A stretch of DNA of 38,179 bases from Chloroflexota bacterium (lineage in GTDB: Bacteria > Chloroflexota > Anaerolineae > UBA2200 > JACIWT01), in the NCBI GenBank assembly GCA_014360825.1, contig JACIWT010000019.1:1-38179 (forward strand), in the 5' to 3' direction. Shown in pieces: positions 6,443-13,757 of the stretch. The position numbers and the translations under genes were made by a program. The notes under the pieces were generated by a model, which saw nothing but the letters and a program-made list of their open reading frames with translations, was not told the DNA's origin and made no database searches. Position 1 is the stretch's first letter; each line of letters opens with the position of its first letter.

Positions 6443-9127
6443 TTATCCCAGCACCTCGCGCACTTTGCGCGCCAGTGCGGCAATGGTGAACGGCTTCTGC
6501 AGAAAGGCGATGCCTTTCTCGAAGATGCCATGATGGGCGATGGCGTTGTCGCTGTAGCCTGAGACATAGAGCACCTTGAGGTTAGGGTAGATGACTCGGA
6601 GCCGTTCGGCCAGCGCTTTGCCGCTCATCTTTGGCATCACCACGTCGGTCAGCAGAAGTTGGATACCCTCTGCGCGGGCGGCTATCTGCAGAGCCTCGTC
6701 GGCACTGGCTGCCTCCAGCACGGTGTAACCTTGCTCACGCAGGATGCGGACCATCACCTCTCGGACCGCCGGGTCATCTTCTACCACAAGCACCGTCTCT
6801 GTACCACGTGGCAGGTAACCTTCTTCGTCCTGTCGGGGCAGCCTTTCTGGCTTTTCGCGGACTCGAGGCAGGTAGATCTTGAATGTGGTGCCCTGGCCCG
6901 GTTCACTATATACCCAGATGTAGCCCTCGTGCTGCTTGACAATGCCGTATACAGTCGAAAGGCCTAATCCAGTGCCCTGGCCGATCTCCTTGGTGGTGAA
7001 GAAGGGCTCGAAAAGATGCTCTTTGACTTCTTCGGTCATACCCACGCCGGTGTCGCTGACGGCCAGCAGGACGAAATCGCCAGGGACGGTGCCCACGTGC
7101 TGGCGCACATAATCTTCATCCAGCGTCACATTGGCGGTCTCGATGGTGAGTTTGCCGCCCCGGGGCATGGCGTCGCGGGCGTTCACGACCAGGTTGATGA
7201 GGGCTTGCTCGATTTGACCGGGGTCCACTTTGACCAGGCCCAAGTCAGGCGCGGGAACGGTGACCAATTCGATATCGTCGCCGAGCAGACGGCGCAACAT
7301 CTTATCCATGTTGAGGATAAGGTCATTGAGGTTGATCACCCGCGGGGCGATGATTTGGCGGCGGCCCAGGGCTAGCAGTTGGCGGGTGAGATTAGCCCCC
7401 TGTTCGGCGATTTTCACGATTTGCTCCAGATCTTCGCGTACTGGGTCGTCGAGCCGCAGCGTATCTATGGCTAGCGAAGCGTAGCCGGTAATGGCCATGA
7501 GCAGATTGTTGAATTCGTGGGCTACGCCGCCGGCCAGACGACCGACGGTTTCCATTCTCTGGGAATAGCGCAACTGCTCCTCGAGGCGTTTGTGTTCGGT
7601 GATGTCGCGCACCACACTCACCCAGCCTGTACGGTTTCCTTGCTCATCTTCCAGAGGCGTGACGCTGTGCTCGGTTGGGAAGATCGTCCCGTCCTTGCGT
7701 TTCATCTGGAATTCGAAGAGATGTAAGAAACCGCGCTTTTCCACAGCGGAGAAAAGATGCCGTCGGAACTGCTCTAACGCGGCCCGGTTCACGTGTAGGA
7801 ACGCGGTTGTCCTTCCTAACATCTCCTCTCGATTGTAACCGAAAATCCGTGAGGCAGCGTGGTTACAGTCCAAGATCTGTGTGGTCTTGGCGTCCATGAT
7901 GAAAACTGCGTCTTCCAGGCTGTGGAGCGTCCTTTCGAGCAATTGTTGGCTTTGGCGAAGCCTCTCCTCTGCTCTCTTGCGTTCCGCCAATTCCCTCTGC
8001 GCCACCTCGTAGAGCCTGGCATTCTCAAAGGCGATCGCTGCCTGCGTGGCAAAGGCCGAGAGAACGCGCAAATCGTCTTCGTTGAAGGCATTGTAAGAAG
8101 CGACGCTGTCCAAGGTGATGGTACCAATGGTTTTTCCCTTCACCACCAGCGGGACACAGATGGCCGACTTCTCCTCCTCCACCTCGGGCAGTTCGATCAC
8201 CTTCGTTCTGGGGTCGGTTTTGACGTTGGCCAGGATAAGGGGTTGATTGTGAGCGAAAACCCACCCGGTGTAACCTTCGCCTACCCGGAAAGTGGCCGCC
8301 TCCATCACCTCGCGGCTGAAGCCATGGCCGGCTCTCATCACCAGCACGTTGCGCTGCTCATCCAACAAATGCAAGGAGCCTTTTTGTGCCGCAGGGACGG
8401 CATGGACGGCAGCATCTATAATCCGCTGCAGGGTTTCCTCCAACTTCAGGTTGCCGACTACGCTCGTGCTGGTTTGGTAAAGCGACTCTAATTCCTGCAC
8501 CCTACGGCGTGTTTCCTCGTACAAACGGGTGTTTGCCACCGCGATCGCGGCATGGTTGGCGAGAAGGGTGAGCAACTGCAGGTCCTTCGGCGTGAAACGG
8601 CGCGTTTCCACATTGTGCAGGACGTGAATCACCCCGATCACTTGTCCTTGCCAGAGCATCGGTGCGCTGAGGACGGCGGTGAAGGGCTGGTCCTGCTCGT
8701 AGGTAGGGGCTCGGCCGGGCCAGATGCGATAATCATCAATGATCAGGGGTTGTCCGGTCTGGGCGACGACGCCGGCCGCGCCTTCGCCGTATTTGAGCAC
8801 TACGCCGGTGTAATCGTGGGGAGTGTTGTAACTCACCACGCAGCGAACCTCTTGCCGCTCGGGGTCACAGAGATATAGGCCGCCGCCAGGAGCGTCCAGC
8901 AGCCGGGTGGCTCGTTCGACGATAGTCTGGAGCAGGGTGGGCAAATCATGCGGGGCGGCGATATCGAGGACAATGGCCTGCAGGGTAGCCAGTTCTTCCA
9001 CTTGACGACGCAGTGTCTCTTCTGTGCACTTGGGCTCGCTGACTGCGTCTCCTAATGGAGATGGGCTGGAGAAGGGGTGCTCCAGGTCCCCCGTTGGTCG
9101 GGCGTCGGTCTCACTCACGTCTTTCAT
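6443..9127 (-). CDS. Hybrid histidine kinase: GAF-GAF-PAS-HisKA-HATPase-receiver
   Basis: An 894-residue soluble sensor kinase without membrane segments. Domains in order: GAF 1 (about 60-200), GAF 2 (about 222-372), a short coiled coil, PAS (about 395-510), HisKA with phospho-acceptor His537 in GGVAHEFNN, HATPase with DTGVGM and GTGLGLSTVYG, and a C-terminal receiver with Asp828 in LLLTDVVMP. The GAF domains probably sense a small ligand or redox state, and the HEFNN H-box is typical of kinases that pass phosphate to an attached receiver. No DNA-binding output is encoded alongside, so a separate phosphotransfer partner is expected. ATG 9127 has GGGAGAG upstream; the longer TTG start at 9160 is less likely. 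Confidence 0.9.
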   Translation of the reverse strand: MKDVSETDARPTGDLEHPFSSPSPLGDAVSEPKCTEETLRRQVEELATLQAIVLDIAAPHDLPTLLQTIVERATRLLDAPGGGLYLCDPERQEVRCVVSYNTPHDYTGVVLKYGEGAAGVVAQTGQPLIIDDYRIWPGRAPTYEQDQPFTAVLSAPMLWQGQVIGVIHVLHNVETRRFTPKDLQLLTLLANHAAIAVANTRLYEETRRRVQELESLYQTSTSVVGNLKLEETLQRIIDAAVHAVPAAQKGSLHLLDEQRNVLVMRAGHGFSREVMEAATFRVGEGYTGWVFAHNQPLILANVKTDPRTKVIELPEVEEEKSAICVPLVVKGKTIGTITLDSVASYNAFNEDDLRVLSAFATQAAIAFENARLYEVAQRELAERKRAEERLRQSQQLLERTLHSLEDAVFIMDAKTTQILDCNHAASRIFGYNREEMLGRTTAFLHVNRAALEQFRRHLFSAVEKRGFLHLFEFQMKRKDGTIFPTEHSVTPLEDEQGNRTGWVSVVRDITEHKRLEEQLRYSQRMETVGRLAGGVAHEFNNLLMAITGYASLAIDTLRLDDPVREDLEQIVKIAEQGANLTRQLLALGRRQIIAPRVINLNDLILNMDKMLRRLLGDDIELVTVPAPDLGLVKVDPGQIEQALINLVVNARDAMPRGGKLTIETANVTLDEDYVRQHVGTVPGDFVLLAVSDTGVGMTEEVKEHLFEPFFTTKEIGQGTGLGLSTVYGIVKQHEGYIWVYSEPGQGTTFKIYLPRVREKPERLPRQDEEGYLPRGTETVLVVEDDPAVREVMVRILREQGYTVLEAASADEALQIAARAEGIQLLLTDVVMPKMSGKALAERLRVIYPNLKVLYVSGYSDNAIAHHGIFEKGIAFLQKPFTIAALARKVREVLG

Positions 9128-9184
9128 TTCGGCTCTCCCAAGGGGGCGGAGATCTGCCAAGGCGGGGAATAGATGACCTCTATT

Positions 9185-9237
9185 CCTGGTTACCAGGTGT
9201 ACACTATACTTATACCACAGAATTTTGCCGCTGTCAA
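9185..9237 (-). promoter_or_regulatory. Promoter of the hybrid kinase with palindromic operator-like site
   Basis: On the minus strand, a perfect TTGACA (9232-9237), a 17-bp spacer and TATAAG (9209-9214) with a TG extension. Just downstream of the expected transcript start (about 9202) lies CCTGGT-T-ACCAGG (9185-9197), a perfect 13-bp palindrome placed where a repressor would block initiation. Confidence 0.6.
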
Positions 9238-9283
9238 TGTCGGGGAAATTGGCACCAGAGCAATGAAAAGCCAGATGGAAGGG

Positions 9284-9994
9284 TCAGAAAGTCACCGGAA
9301 TACCCAGCGCGTTCAGGAGTGCTACCAGTAGCGGGGCGATGAAGATGGCAGGCAGGAAGTTGGAGAGGCGCAGCCGCTTGATGTCCAGCAGGAGCAGGCC
9401 GATGCCCATGATGAGCACGCCGCCGGTGGCGGTCATCTCGGCGATCATAGGCTGGGTGAGCGCGGTCTGGGCCAGCCCAGCCAGCAGGCTCAGGCTACCC
9501 TGGTAGACCAGCACCGTAACCGCCGCGAAGACCACCCCCACCCCCAGCGACGAGGAGAAGGCCAAGGCGGCGAAGCCGTCCAGCACGGATTTGATGGCCA
9601 GCAGATGGTAGTCGCCAGTGAGGCCATCCTGGATCGAGCCCAGGATGGTCATCGGCCCGACGCAGAAGACCAGGCTGGCCACGACAAAGCCCTCGGTGAA
9701 AGTGCTCGTGCCGCCCGTTCCCATCGCCACTCGGGCTTTGATGGCGTCGCCCAGAGCATTCAGGCGCTCCTCAATACGCCACCATTCCCCCAGGATAGCG
9801 CCCAGAAGCACACTGAACATCACGATGAGGATGTTCTGCGTCTCCCTGGTCATGCCGATGCCCACTACAAGGGTAACCAGGCCCAGGCCGTGCAATACGG
9901 ACTGGCGCATATTCTCGGGCAGGCGCGAGCCCAGCAATGTGCCGAGCGTGCCGCCGATGATCACCGTGATGGCGTTGAGGATGGTGCCGGTCAA
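9284..9994 (-). CDS. DUF554 family membrane protein (YqgA-like)
   Basis: A 236-residue integral membrane protein with about six or seven hydrophobic segments. The N-terminus TGTILNAITVIIGG and the later GPMTILGSIQDGLTGD are typical of the DUF554 family, whose function is not established; a transporter role is often suggested. The start is TTG at 9994, supported by the family's usual N-terminus and by GAGGGA upstream, inside the end of the ferritin-like gene. Only 4 nt separate the two genes, so they are probably co-transcribed. Confidence 0.85.
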   Translation of the reverse strand: MTGTILNAITVIIGGTLGTLLGSRLPENMRQSVLHGLGLVTLVVGIGMTRETQNILIVMFSVLLGAILGEWWRIEERLNALGDAIKARVAMGTGGTSTFTEGFVVASLVFCVGPMTILGSIQDGLTGDYHLLAIKSVLDGFAALAFSSSLGVGVVFAAVTVLVYQGSLSLLAGLAQTALTQPMIAEMTATGGVLIMGIGLLLLDIKRLRLSNFLPAIFIAPLLVALLNALGIPVTF

Positions 9995-9998
9995 GGGT

Positions 9999-10544
9999 CT
10001 ATCCCTCGAACATGGGCCTTTCGATCTCGTCGAAGTACCATGCGCCCTTGGTGATCAAGTATTCCTGGGTCTTGGAGAGGAACAAGTAGTGCGAGTTCTC
10101 GTCCTCGGCCAGCCATTCGTAGACCTCTTTGCCCTTGGGGTCGTCGGTCTCCTGGGCTGCTTTCTTGTATAGATCGTAGCCGCGCTGCTCGAACTCCATG
10201 GCGATGCCCAAAACATCCTCGTCGGTCGCACCATCGGTCAGGCGCAATAGGGCGGCCACAGCATCATTGCCGGCAGGGAAGATGAATTCGGTTCCCGAGG
10301 GCGGCTCGCAGGTTTTGGCTTCATCGAGGAGCATCCACTCGCCTTCGTTGGCGATGGCCTCATATTCGGCTTTCAGCACCCGCTCGTGCAACTCTTCATC
10401 GGCGATCAGGGCTTTGAAGACTCTCTGTGCCCCCTCGTCGGAAGTGAGGGCCAGTGCCTGAGAGTAGAAGCGGCGGCCCTCGGCTTCAATGCCGATCGCC
10501 CTTTCCAGAGCGCTCAAAGCGGCCTGGCAAACTTCGGGCTCCAT
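9999..10544 (-). CDS. Ferritin-like (rubrerythrin-type) diiron protein
   Basis: A 181-residue four-helix protein of the rubrerythrin superfamily. Candidate iron ligands sit in the EAEGRRFY, DEELHERV, EFEQRGYDLY and DENSHYLFL helices, so the two-iron site appears complete. There is no rubredoxin domain at the C-terminus, unlike classic rubrerythrin. The likely role is peroxide reduction or iron handling in an anaerobe or microaerophile. ATG 10544 is chosen because AAAGGA lies upstream; longer in-frame starts would translate the 56-bp palindromic repeat at 10573. It precedes and is coupled to the DUF554 gene. Confidence 0.8.
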   Translation of the reverse strand: MEPEVCQAALSALERAIGIEAEGRRFYSQALALTSDEGAQRVFKALIADEELHERVLKAEYEAIANEGEWMLLDEAKTCEPPSGTEFIFPAGNDAVAALLRLTDGATDEDVLGIAMEFEQRGYDLYKKAAQETDDPKGKEVYEWLAEDENSHYLFLSKTQEYLITKGAWYFDEIERPMFEG

Positions 10545-10572
10545 GTCATGGTTCCTTTCCGCGTATCCATCT

Positions 10573-10628
10573 GTGGGAGCAATCTCCAGATTGCGATTGT
10601 TGGGTCGCTGTCTGGAGACGGCTCCCAC
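10573..10628. repeat. 56-bp hairpin repeat, copy 1 (loop TTGTTGGG)
   Basis: Nested stems: outer arms GTGGGAGC/GCTCCCAC, middle arms TCTCCAGA/TCTGGAGA, inner GCGA/TCGC, separated by small symmetric internal loops, with an 8-nt loop. The outer stem extends by 5 more bp in this copy (10568-10633). A second copy of identical length lies at 19861-19916. This one sits between the nitroreductase and ferritin-like genes. Confidence 0.9.
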
Positions 10629-10643
10629 AGATGTATCTATTCG

Positions 10644-11180
10644 CTACGGGCGCAAGTTGTTCCAGTGATCCAGGTGGACGCGCGAGCCGTCGTATTTCGC
10701 GTCCTTGGTGTGCGCTGGTTTCGCTTCGTCGGGGTGTCCCACGCATAAGAGCCCGACTGCCTCCATCTGTGGCGGCAGACTGGCGCTCTCGCGCAGGACT
10801 TGGACGGCGCTATCCCACATGGTGTTACCCGGTCCACCCACCCAGGCGGCGCCCAGTCCCATCGCCGTGGCCGCGATAGCCATATTCTCCATGGCCGCAG
10901 CGCCGTCCAGAGGCCAAGTGGGTGAGATATTCGGGTCGCCGACTACGGCGATCACTACCGGAGCCTGTTGGATATAAGGCCGCACGCGCAAAGCGTTGGC
11001 CAATTTCTCCTTGAGGCCCGCCTCGCGGATCACCACATAGTGCAGGGGGCGCAGGTCCAGGCGGTTCGGCGCGTAGAAGCCCGCCAACAGGAGGGTCTCC
11101 AATTGCTCATCGGTTACATCCTCGGCGGTGAATTTGCGGATGGTACGCCGTTTGCGAATGGTTTCCAACGTCTCGTTCAT
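10644..11180 (-). CDS. Nitroreductase family FMN-dependent oxidoreductase
   Basis: A 178-residue protein of the nitroreductase fold, which uses FMN and NAD(P)H to reduce nitro compounds, quinones or similar substrates. The N-terminal TIRKRRTIRKF motif binds the FMN phosphate, and the APNRLDLRP and AMGLGAAWVGG segments are typical of the family. Length is at the short end of the family. The natural substrate cannot be told from sequence. ATG 11180 has AGAGGAG at good spacing. It lies downstream of the site-2 protease gene on the same strand with a 55-nt gap and may share its transcript. Confidence 0.85.
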   Translation of the reverse strand: MNETLETIRKRRTIRKFTAEDVTDEQLETLLLAGFYAPNRLDLRPLHYVVIREAGLKEKLANALRVRPYIQQAPVVIAVVGDPNISPTWPLDGAAAMENMAIAATAMGLGAAWVGGPGNTMWDSAVQVLRESASLPPQMEAVGLLCVGHPDEAKPAHTKDAKYDGSRVHLDHWNNLRP

Positions 11181-11235
11181 TGTCTTTCTCCTCTGATTTG
11201 AGTGAATCTTCTGGATTGCGTTCTCGGGAAGGGTC

Positions 11236-12354
11236 TCACATTCCCAGTTCAGCCCGTGTTCGGATGAGGCGTAGCACTTGGTCGCGAGCGACCAGACCGA
11301 TCAGGCGGTCGCCCTCAATGACCGGCATCTGGTTGACGTCGGCCTCATCCATCCTGCGCAGGACGTCAATGGCCTCATCTTGGGGCGCGACCCGTTTCAG
11401 CAGGGCCAGCGGGGTCATAATATCCTGCACCGTCAACATCGGCCAGCGGTCTCGGGGGGCAGTCTTGACGTTGTGCACCGTAACGATGCCCAAGAGCTTG
11501 CCGTCCTGAATGACGACGAAGCAGCGCTTTCCTTGGGCCAGCAGGTAATCGTGTACCAGGCTCTCCACCAGCAGGCCGGGATAGACCTGGGCGCATTCGG
11601 TGGTCATAATATCTCGCGCCGAGACGCCGCGCAACATCTCGGTGAGCAGCATCTGGCGATAACTCTGCTGAGCGGCGTTATCCAAGAACCAGCCGATGAA
11701 AGCGAGCCAGAGCCCATTGGCGGCCTGCCCCAGGAATACCAAGCCCAAGCCACCGACGATGAACAGTGCGGCGATGAGGCGGCCCACTTGGGTGGCCACA
11801 GCAGTGGCCTGTCGGATATTGCCGGTGGCTGCCCACAGGATGGCGCGGAGCACACGCCCCCCGTCCAGCGGGAAGCCGGGGATCAGGTTGAAGAAGCCCA
11901 GGCTGAGGTTGATGCCTGCTAAGTAGAAACAGATAGCCGCAAGGGGCGGGGCGAAGCGCCGCGACAGCAACCAGATGAGCCCGAAGATAGCAGCGAGGAC
12001 GATGCTGGACAGCGGCCCCACCAGAGCCATCATGAATTCACTGCCGGCGCTGCGGGGCTCCTCGGTCAGGCTGGAAACGCCACCGAAGATGAAAAGAGTG
12101 ATGTCTCTCACAGGCACGCCCTGGGCGATGGAGATCAGGCTGTGCATCAACTCGTGCACCAGGACGGAGGCGAAGAAAAGCAGTGTGGTAGCGAGGGCAA
12201 CGGCCCAGTATTGCCAGGTGGGCCAATCCGAGTAGCGCTGGGGGAAGTAGTAAAGGCCCAGCGACAGGGTCAATAGGGCGAAGATGAACAACCACGTGTA
12301 GTTGATCTTGATGGGGATGCCAAAAATCGTGCCGATGCGAATCGAACCAGACAT
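11236..12354 (-). CDS. Site-2 protease (M50) with C-terminal CBS pair
   Basis: A 372-residue membrane metalloprotease. The zinc motif HELMH is at residues 67-71 within a membrane helix, and the third ligand is Asp164 in FPLDGGR. The C-terminal third carries two CBS domains (about 247-300 and 315-370), which bind adenosyl ligands in many proteins and suggest energy-state control. Such proteases cut membrane-bound regulators within the membrane; the substrate is not evident here. ATG 12354 with AAAGGA upstream and the usual GSIRIGTIFGIPI start is preferred over the longer frame. Confidence 0.9.
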   Translation of the reverse strand: MSGSIRIGTIFGIPIKINYTWLFIFALLTLSLGLYYFPQRYSDWPTWQYWAVALATTLLFFASVLVHELMHSLISIAQGVPVRDITLFIFGGVSSLTEEPRSAGSEFMMALVGPLSSIVLAAIFGLIWLLSRRFAPPLAAICFYLAGINLSLGFFNLIPGFPLDGGRVLRAILWAATGNIRQATAVATQVGRLIAALFIVGGLGLVFLGQAANGLWLAFIGWFLDNAAQQSYRQMLLTEMLRGVSARDIMTTECAQVYPGLLVESLVHDYLLAQGKRCFVVIQDGKLLGIVTVHNVKTAPRDRWPMLTVQDIMTPLALLKRVAPQDEAIDVLRRMDEADVNQMPVIEGDRLIGLVARDQVLRLIRTRAELGM

Positions 12355-12409
12355 TTCACTATCCTTTCCGTAACATACAAAGGCTCGCTCTTTTTGGCGA
12401 ACGCAATAT

Positions 12410-12415
12410 AGTATA
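12410..12415 (-). promoter_or_regulatory. Extended -10 of the site-2 protease promoter
   Basis: On the minus strand, TATACT (12410-12415) preceded by TGG, with a weak TTTGCT-like -35 at 17-bp spacing. It is arranged divergently from the HAD promoter at 12473-12501. Confidence 0.5.
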
Positions 12416-12472
12416 CCAGAACTGCGGGCATTAGCAAAACGCTGCTTCACGAAAGTGTTTGGCGAACTACAC

Positions 12473-12501
12473 TTGCCGCTGCGCTGTCGGGGTGATATAA
12501 T
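12473..12501 (+). promoter_or_regulatory. Promoter of the HAD phosphatase gene
   Basis: TTGCCG (12473-12478), a 17-bp spacer and a perfect TATAAT (12496-12501). The transcript would start close to 12508, giving a very short leader before the start codon. Confidence 0.6.
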
Positions 12502-12519
12502 GCTTCACCAGGAGGGCAG

Positions 12520-13278
12520 ATGATGAAAGCGTATCTTCTGGATTTGGATGGCGTGCTGGTCAGAGGGAATCAACTCATCCCCGGCGCCGATGAGTTTATC
12601 CGGCGGCTGGCGGACAAGGGTGCTAAGTTTCTGGTGCTGACGAACAATTCGATTTACACCCCGGTGGATTTGCAGCACCGTTTGCACTCTATGGGCATTG
12701 AAGTTACGGTGGAGCACATTTACACTTCGGCCATGGCCACCGCTACTTTTCTGCACCAGCAAAGGCCCCGGGGCACGGCTTTCGTCGTCGGTGAGACCGG
12801 GCTGATCGAGGCCCTGCACCAGGTAGGTTACGTGATCACTGCACGAAACCCGGATTATGTGGTGCTGGGCGAAACCCTCTCCTACGATATCCAGCAGATC
12901 ACCACCGCCGTGCGCTTGGTGGCTGGGGGTGCGCGTTTCATCGCCACGAACCCGGACCCCATGGGCGTGGAGGAGGGGGGAATTGTCCCGACCACGGGGG
13001 CTTTGGCCGCGTTGATCCGCAAGGCTACCGGCGTCAAGCCGTATTTCGTGGGCAAACCCAACCCGCTGATGATGCGCAGTGCGCTGCGTTACCTGGGCGA
13101 GCACTCCGAGAACGCCGTCATCGTCGGTGACCGGATGGACACCGACATTGTGGCGGGCATCGAGAGCGGTATGGAGACGATCTTGGTGTTGACCGGTGTC
13201 ACGCGTCGTGAGGAGGTGGATCGCTTTCCTTATCTGCCCTCGCGGATCGTCGATTCGATCGCGGACATAGAGGTGTGA
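12520..13278 (+). CDS. NagD-like HAD-IIA phosphatase
   Basis: A 252-residue hydrolase of the HAD superfamily, subfamily IIA. Motif I is [11 protein letters not shown] with the nucleophilic Asp, motif II is LTNNS, motif III Lys is in FVGKPNPLM, and motif IV is [10 protein letters not shown]. The IIA cap domain lies between motifs II and III. Relatives dephosphorylate nucleotides, 4-nitrophenyl phosphate or phosphoglycolate; the substrate here is not known. Two adjacent ATGs exist at 12520 and 12523; AGGAGG (12510-12515) favours the second by spacing. The non-coding G-rich repeat begins right at its stop codon. Confidence 0.9.
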   Translation: MMKAYLLDLDGVLVRGNQLIPGADEFIRRLADKGAKFLVLTNNSIYTPVDLQHRLHSMGIEVTVEHIYTSAMATATFLHQQRPRGTAFVVGETGLIEALHQVGYVITARNPDYVVLGETLSYDIQQITTAVRLVAGGARFIATNPDPMGVEEGGIVPTTGALAALIRKATGVKPYFVGKPNPLMMRSALRYLGEHSENAVIVGDRMDTDIVAGIESGMETILVLTGVTRREEVDRFPYLPSRIVDSIADIEV

Positions 13279-13384
13279 AGGGGCAGGGGGCAAGAAGCAG
13301 GAAGCAGGAGACAAGAGGCAGGGGGCAAGGGGCAGGAAGCAAGGGGCAGGGGGCAGGAAGCAGGAGGCAGGGGGCAGGAGGGGA
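13279..13384 (+). repeat. G-rich degenerate tandem repeat
   Basis: About 105 bp almost entirely of purines plus C, built from shuffled GGGGCA, GGAAGCA and GGAGGCA units. It starts one base after the HAD stop codon. Several runs of four or five G on the plus strand give strong G-quadruplex potential. It is not a CRISPR array: units are 6-8 bp with no spacers. Confidence 0.85.
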
Positions 13385-13700
13385 AAAGAAACCACGGGGT
13401 GCAGTGACGACTCTCATACCCCGTGGCTTTCGTGCAAGAGAATGCGTCCCCGCCGTGCCGTGTGCTGTCGGGTTCTGAACCTGCTTTCGCAGGTGGGCGT
13501 CTACCTGGTCGGTTTTGCTTCACCCCCGCAGGGGTTACAACAGCCCCTCCAGAGATTGACCCCATGAAAGTAGGTGTTGGCTCAGAACTTTATGCGTGCA
13601 TCACGAACACAGCAGCAGACGCACCCATAATATAGCACAGTTATCGGAAAAGTGCAAATTCGCTAGTCTGGCCTCTCTATCCGGACGGGCCTGAGCCGTA
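13385..13700. other. Non-coding stretch with several hairpins
   Basis: No gene is supported here. Visible inverted repeats are CCACGGGGT/ACCCCGTGG (13392-13426), ACCTGC/GCAGGT (13479-13494) and ACCCC/GGGGT (13522-13535). None has a good U-tract, so none is a clear terminator. They look like decayed members of the palindromic repeats seen elsewhere in the window. Confidence 0.45.
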
Positions 13701-13701
13701 G

Positions 13702-13730
13702 TTGACAGCAGGGCAATCTCGCCTCAAAAT
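13702..13730 (+). promoter_or_regulatory. Probable promoter of the P-type ATPase gene
   Basis: A perfect TTGACA (13702-13707), a 17-bp spacer and CAAAAT (13725-13730). The transcript start would be near 13737, 20 nt before the ATG. Confidence 0.45.
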
Positions 13731-13757
13731 ACAATCAAACACCTCCGAGGAAGAAAC

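Noticed and set aside
7859-8491. 210-codon plus-strand frame within the hybrid kinase
   Set aside because: It is antisense to the well-defined second GAF and PAS region, with no ribosome binding site or recognisable motif.
13279-13384. Repeats resembling a CRISPR array
   Set aside because: The units are 6-8 bp and degenerate, with no unique spacers and no cas genes nearby.
12505-13395. 296-codon minus-strand frame opposite the HAD gene
   Set aside because: It includes the translated G-rich repeat as a Pro/Leu/Cys-rich start and is otherwise antisense to a clear HAD phosphatase.
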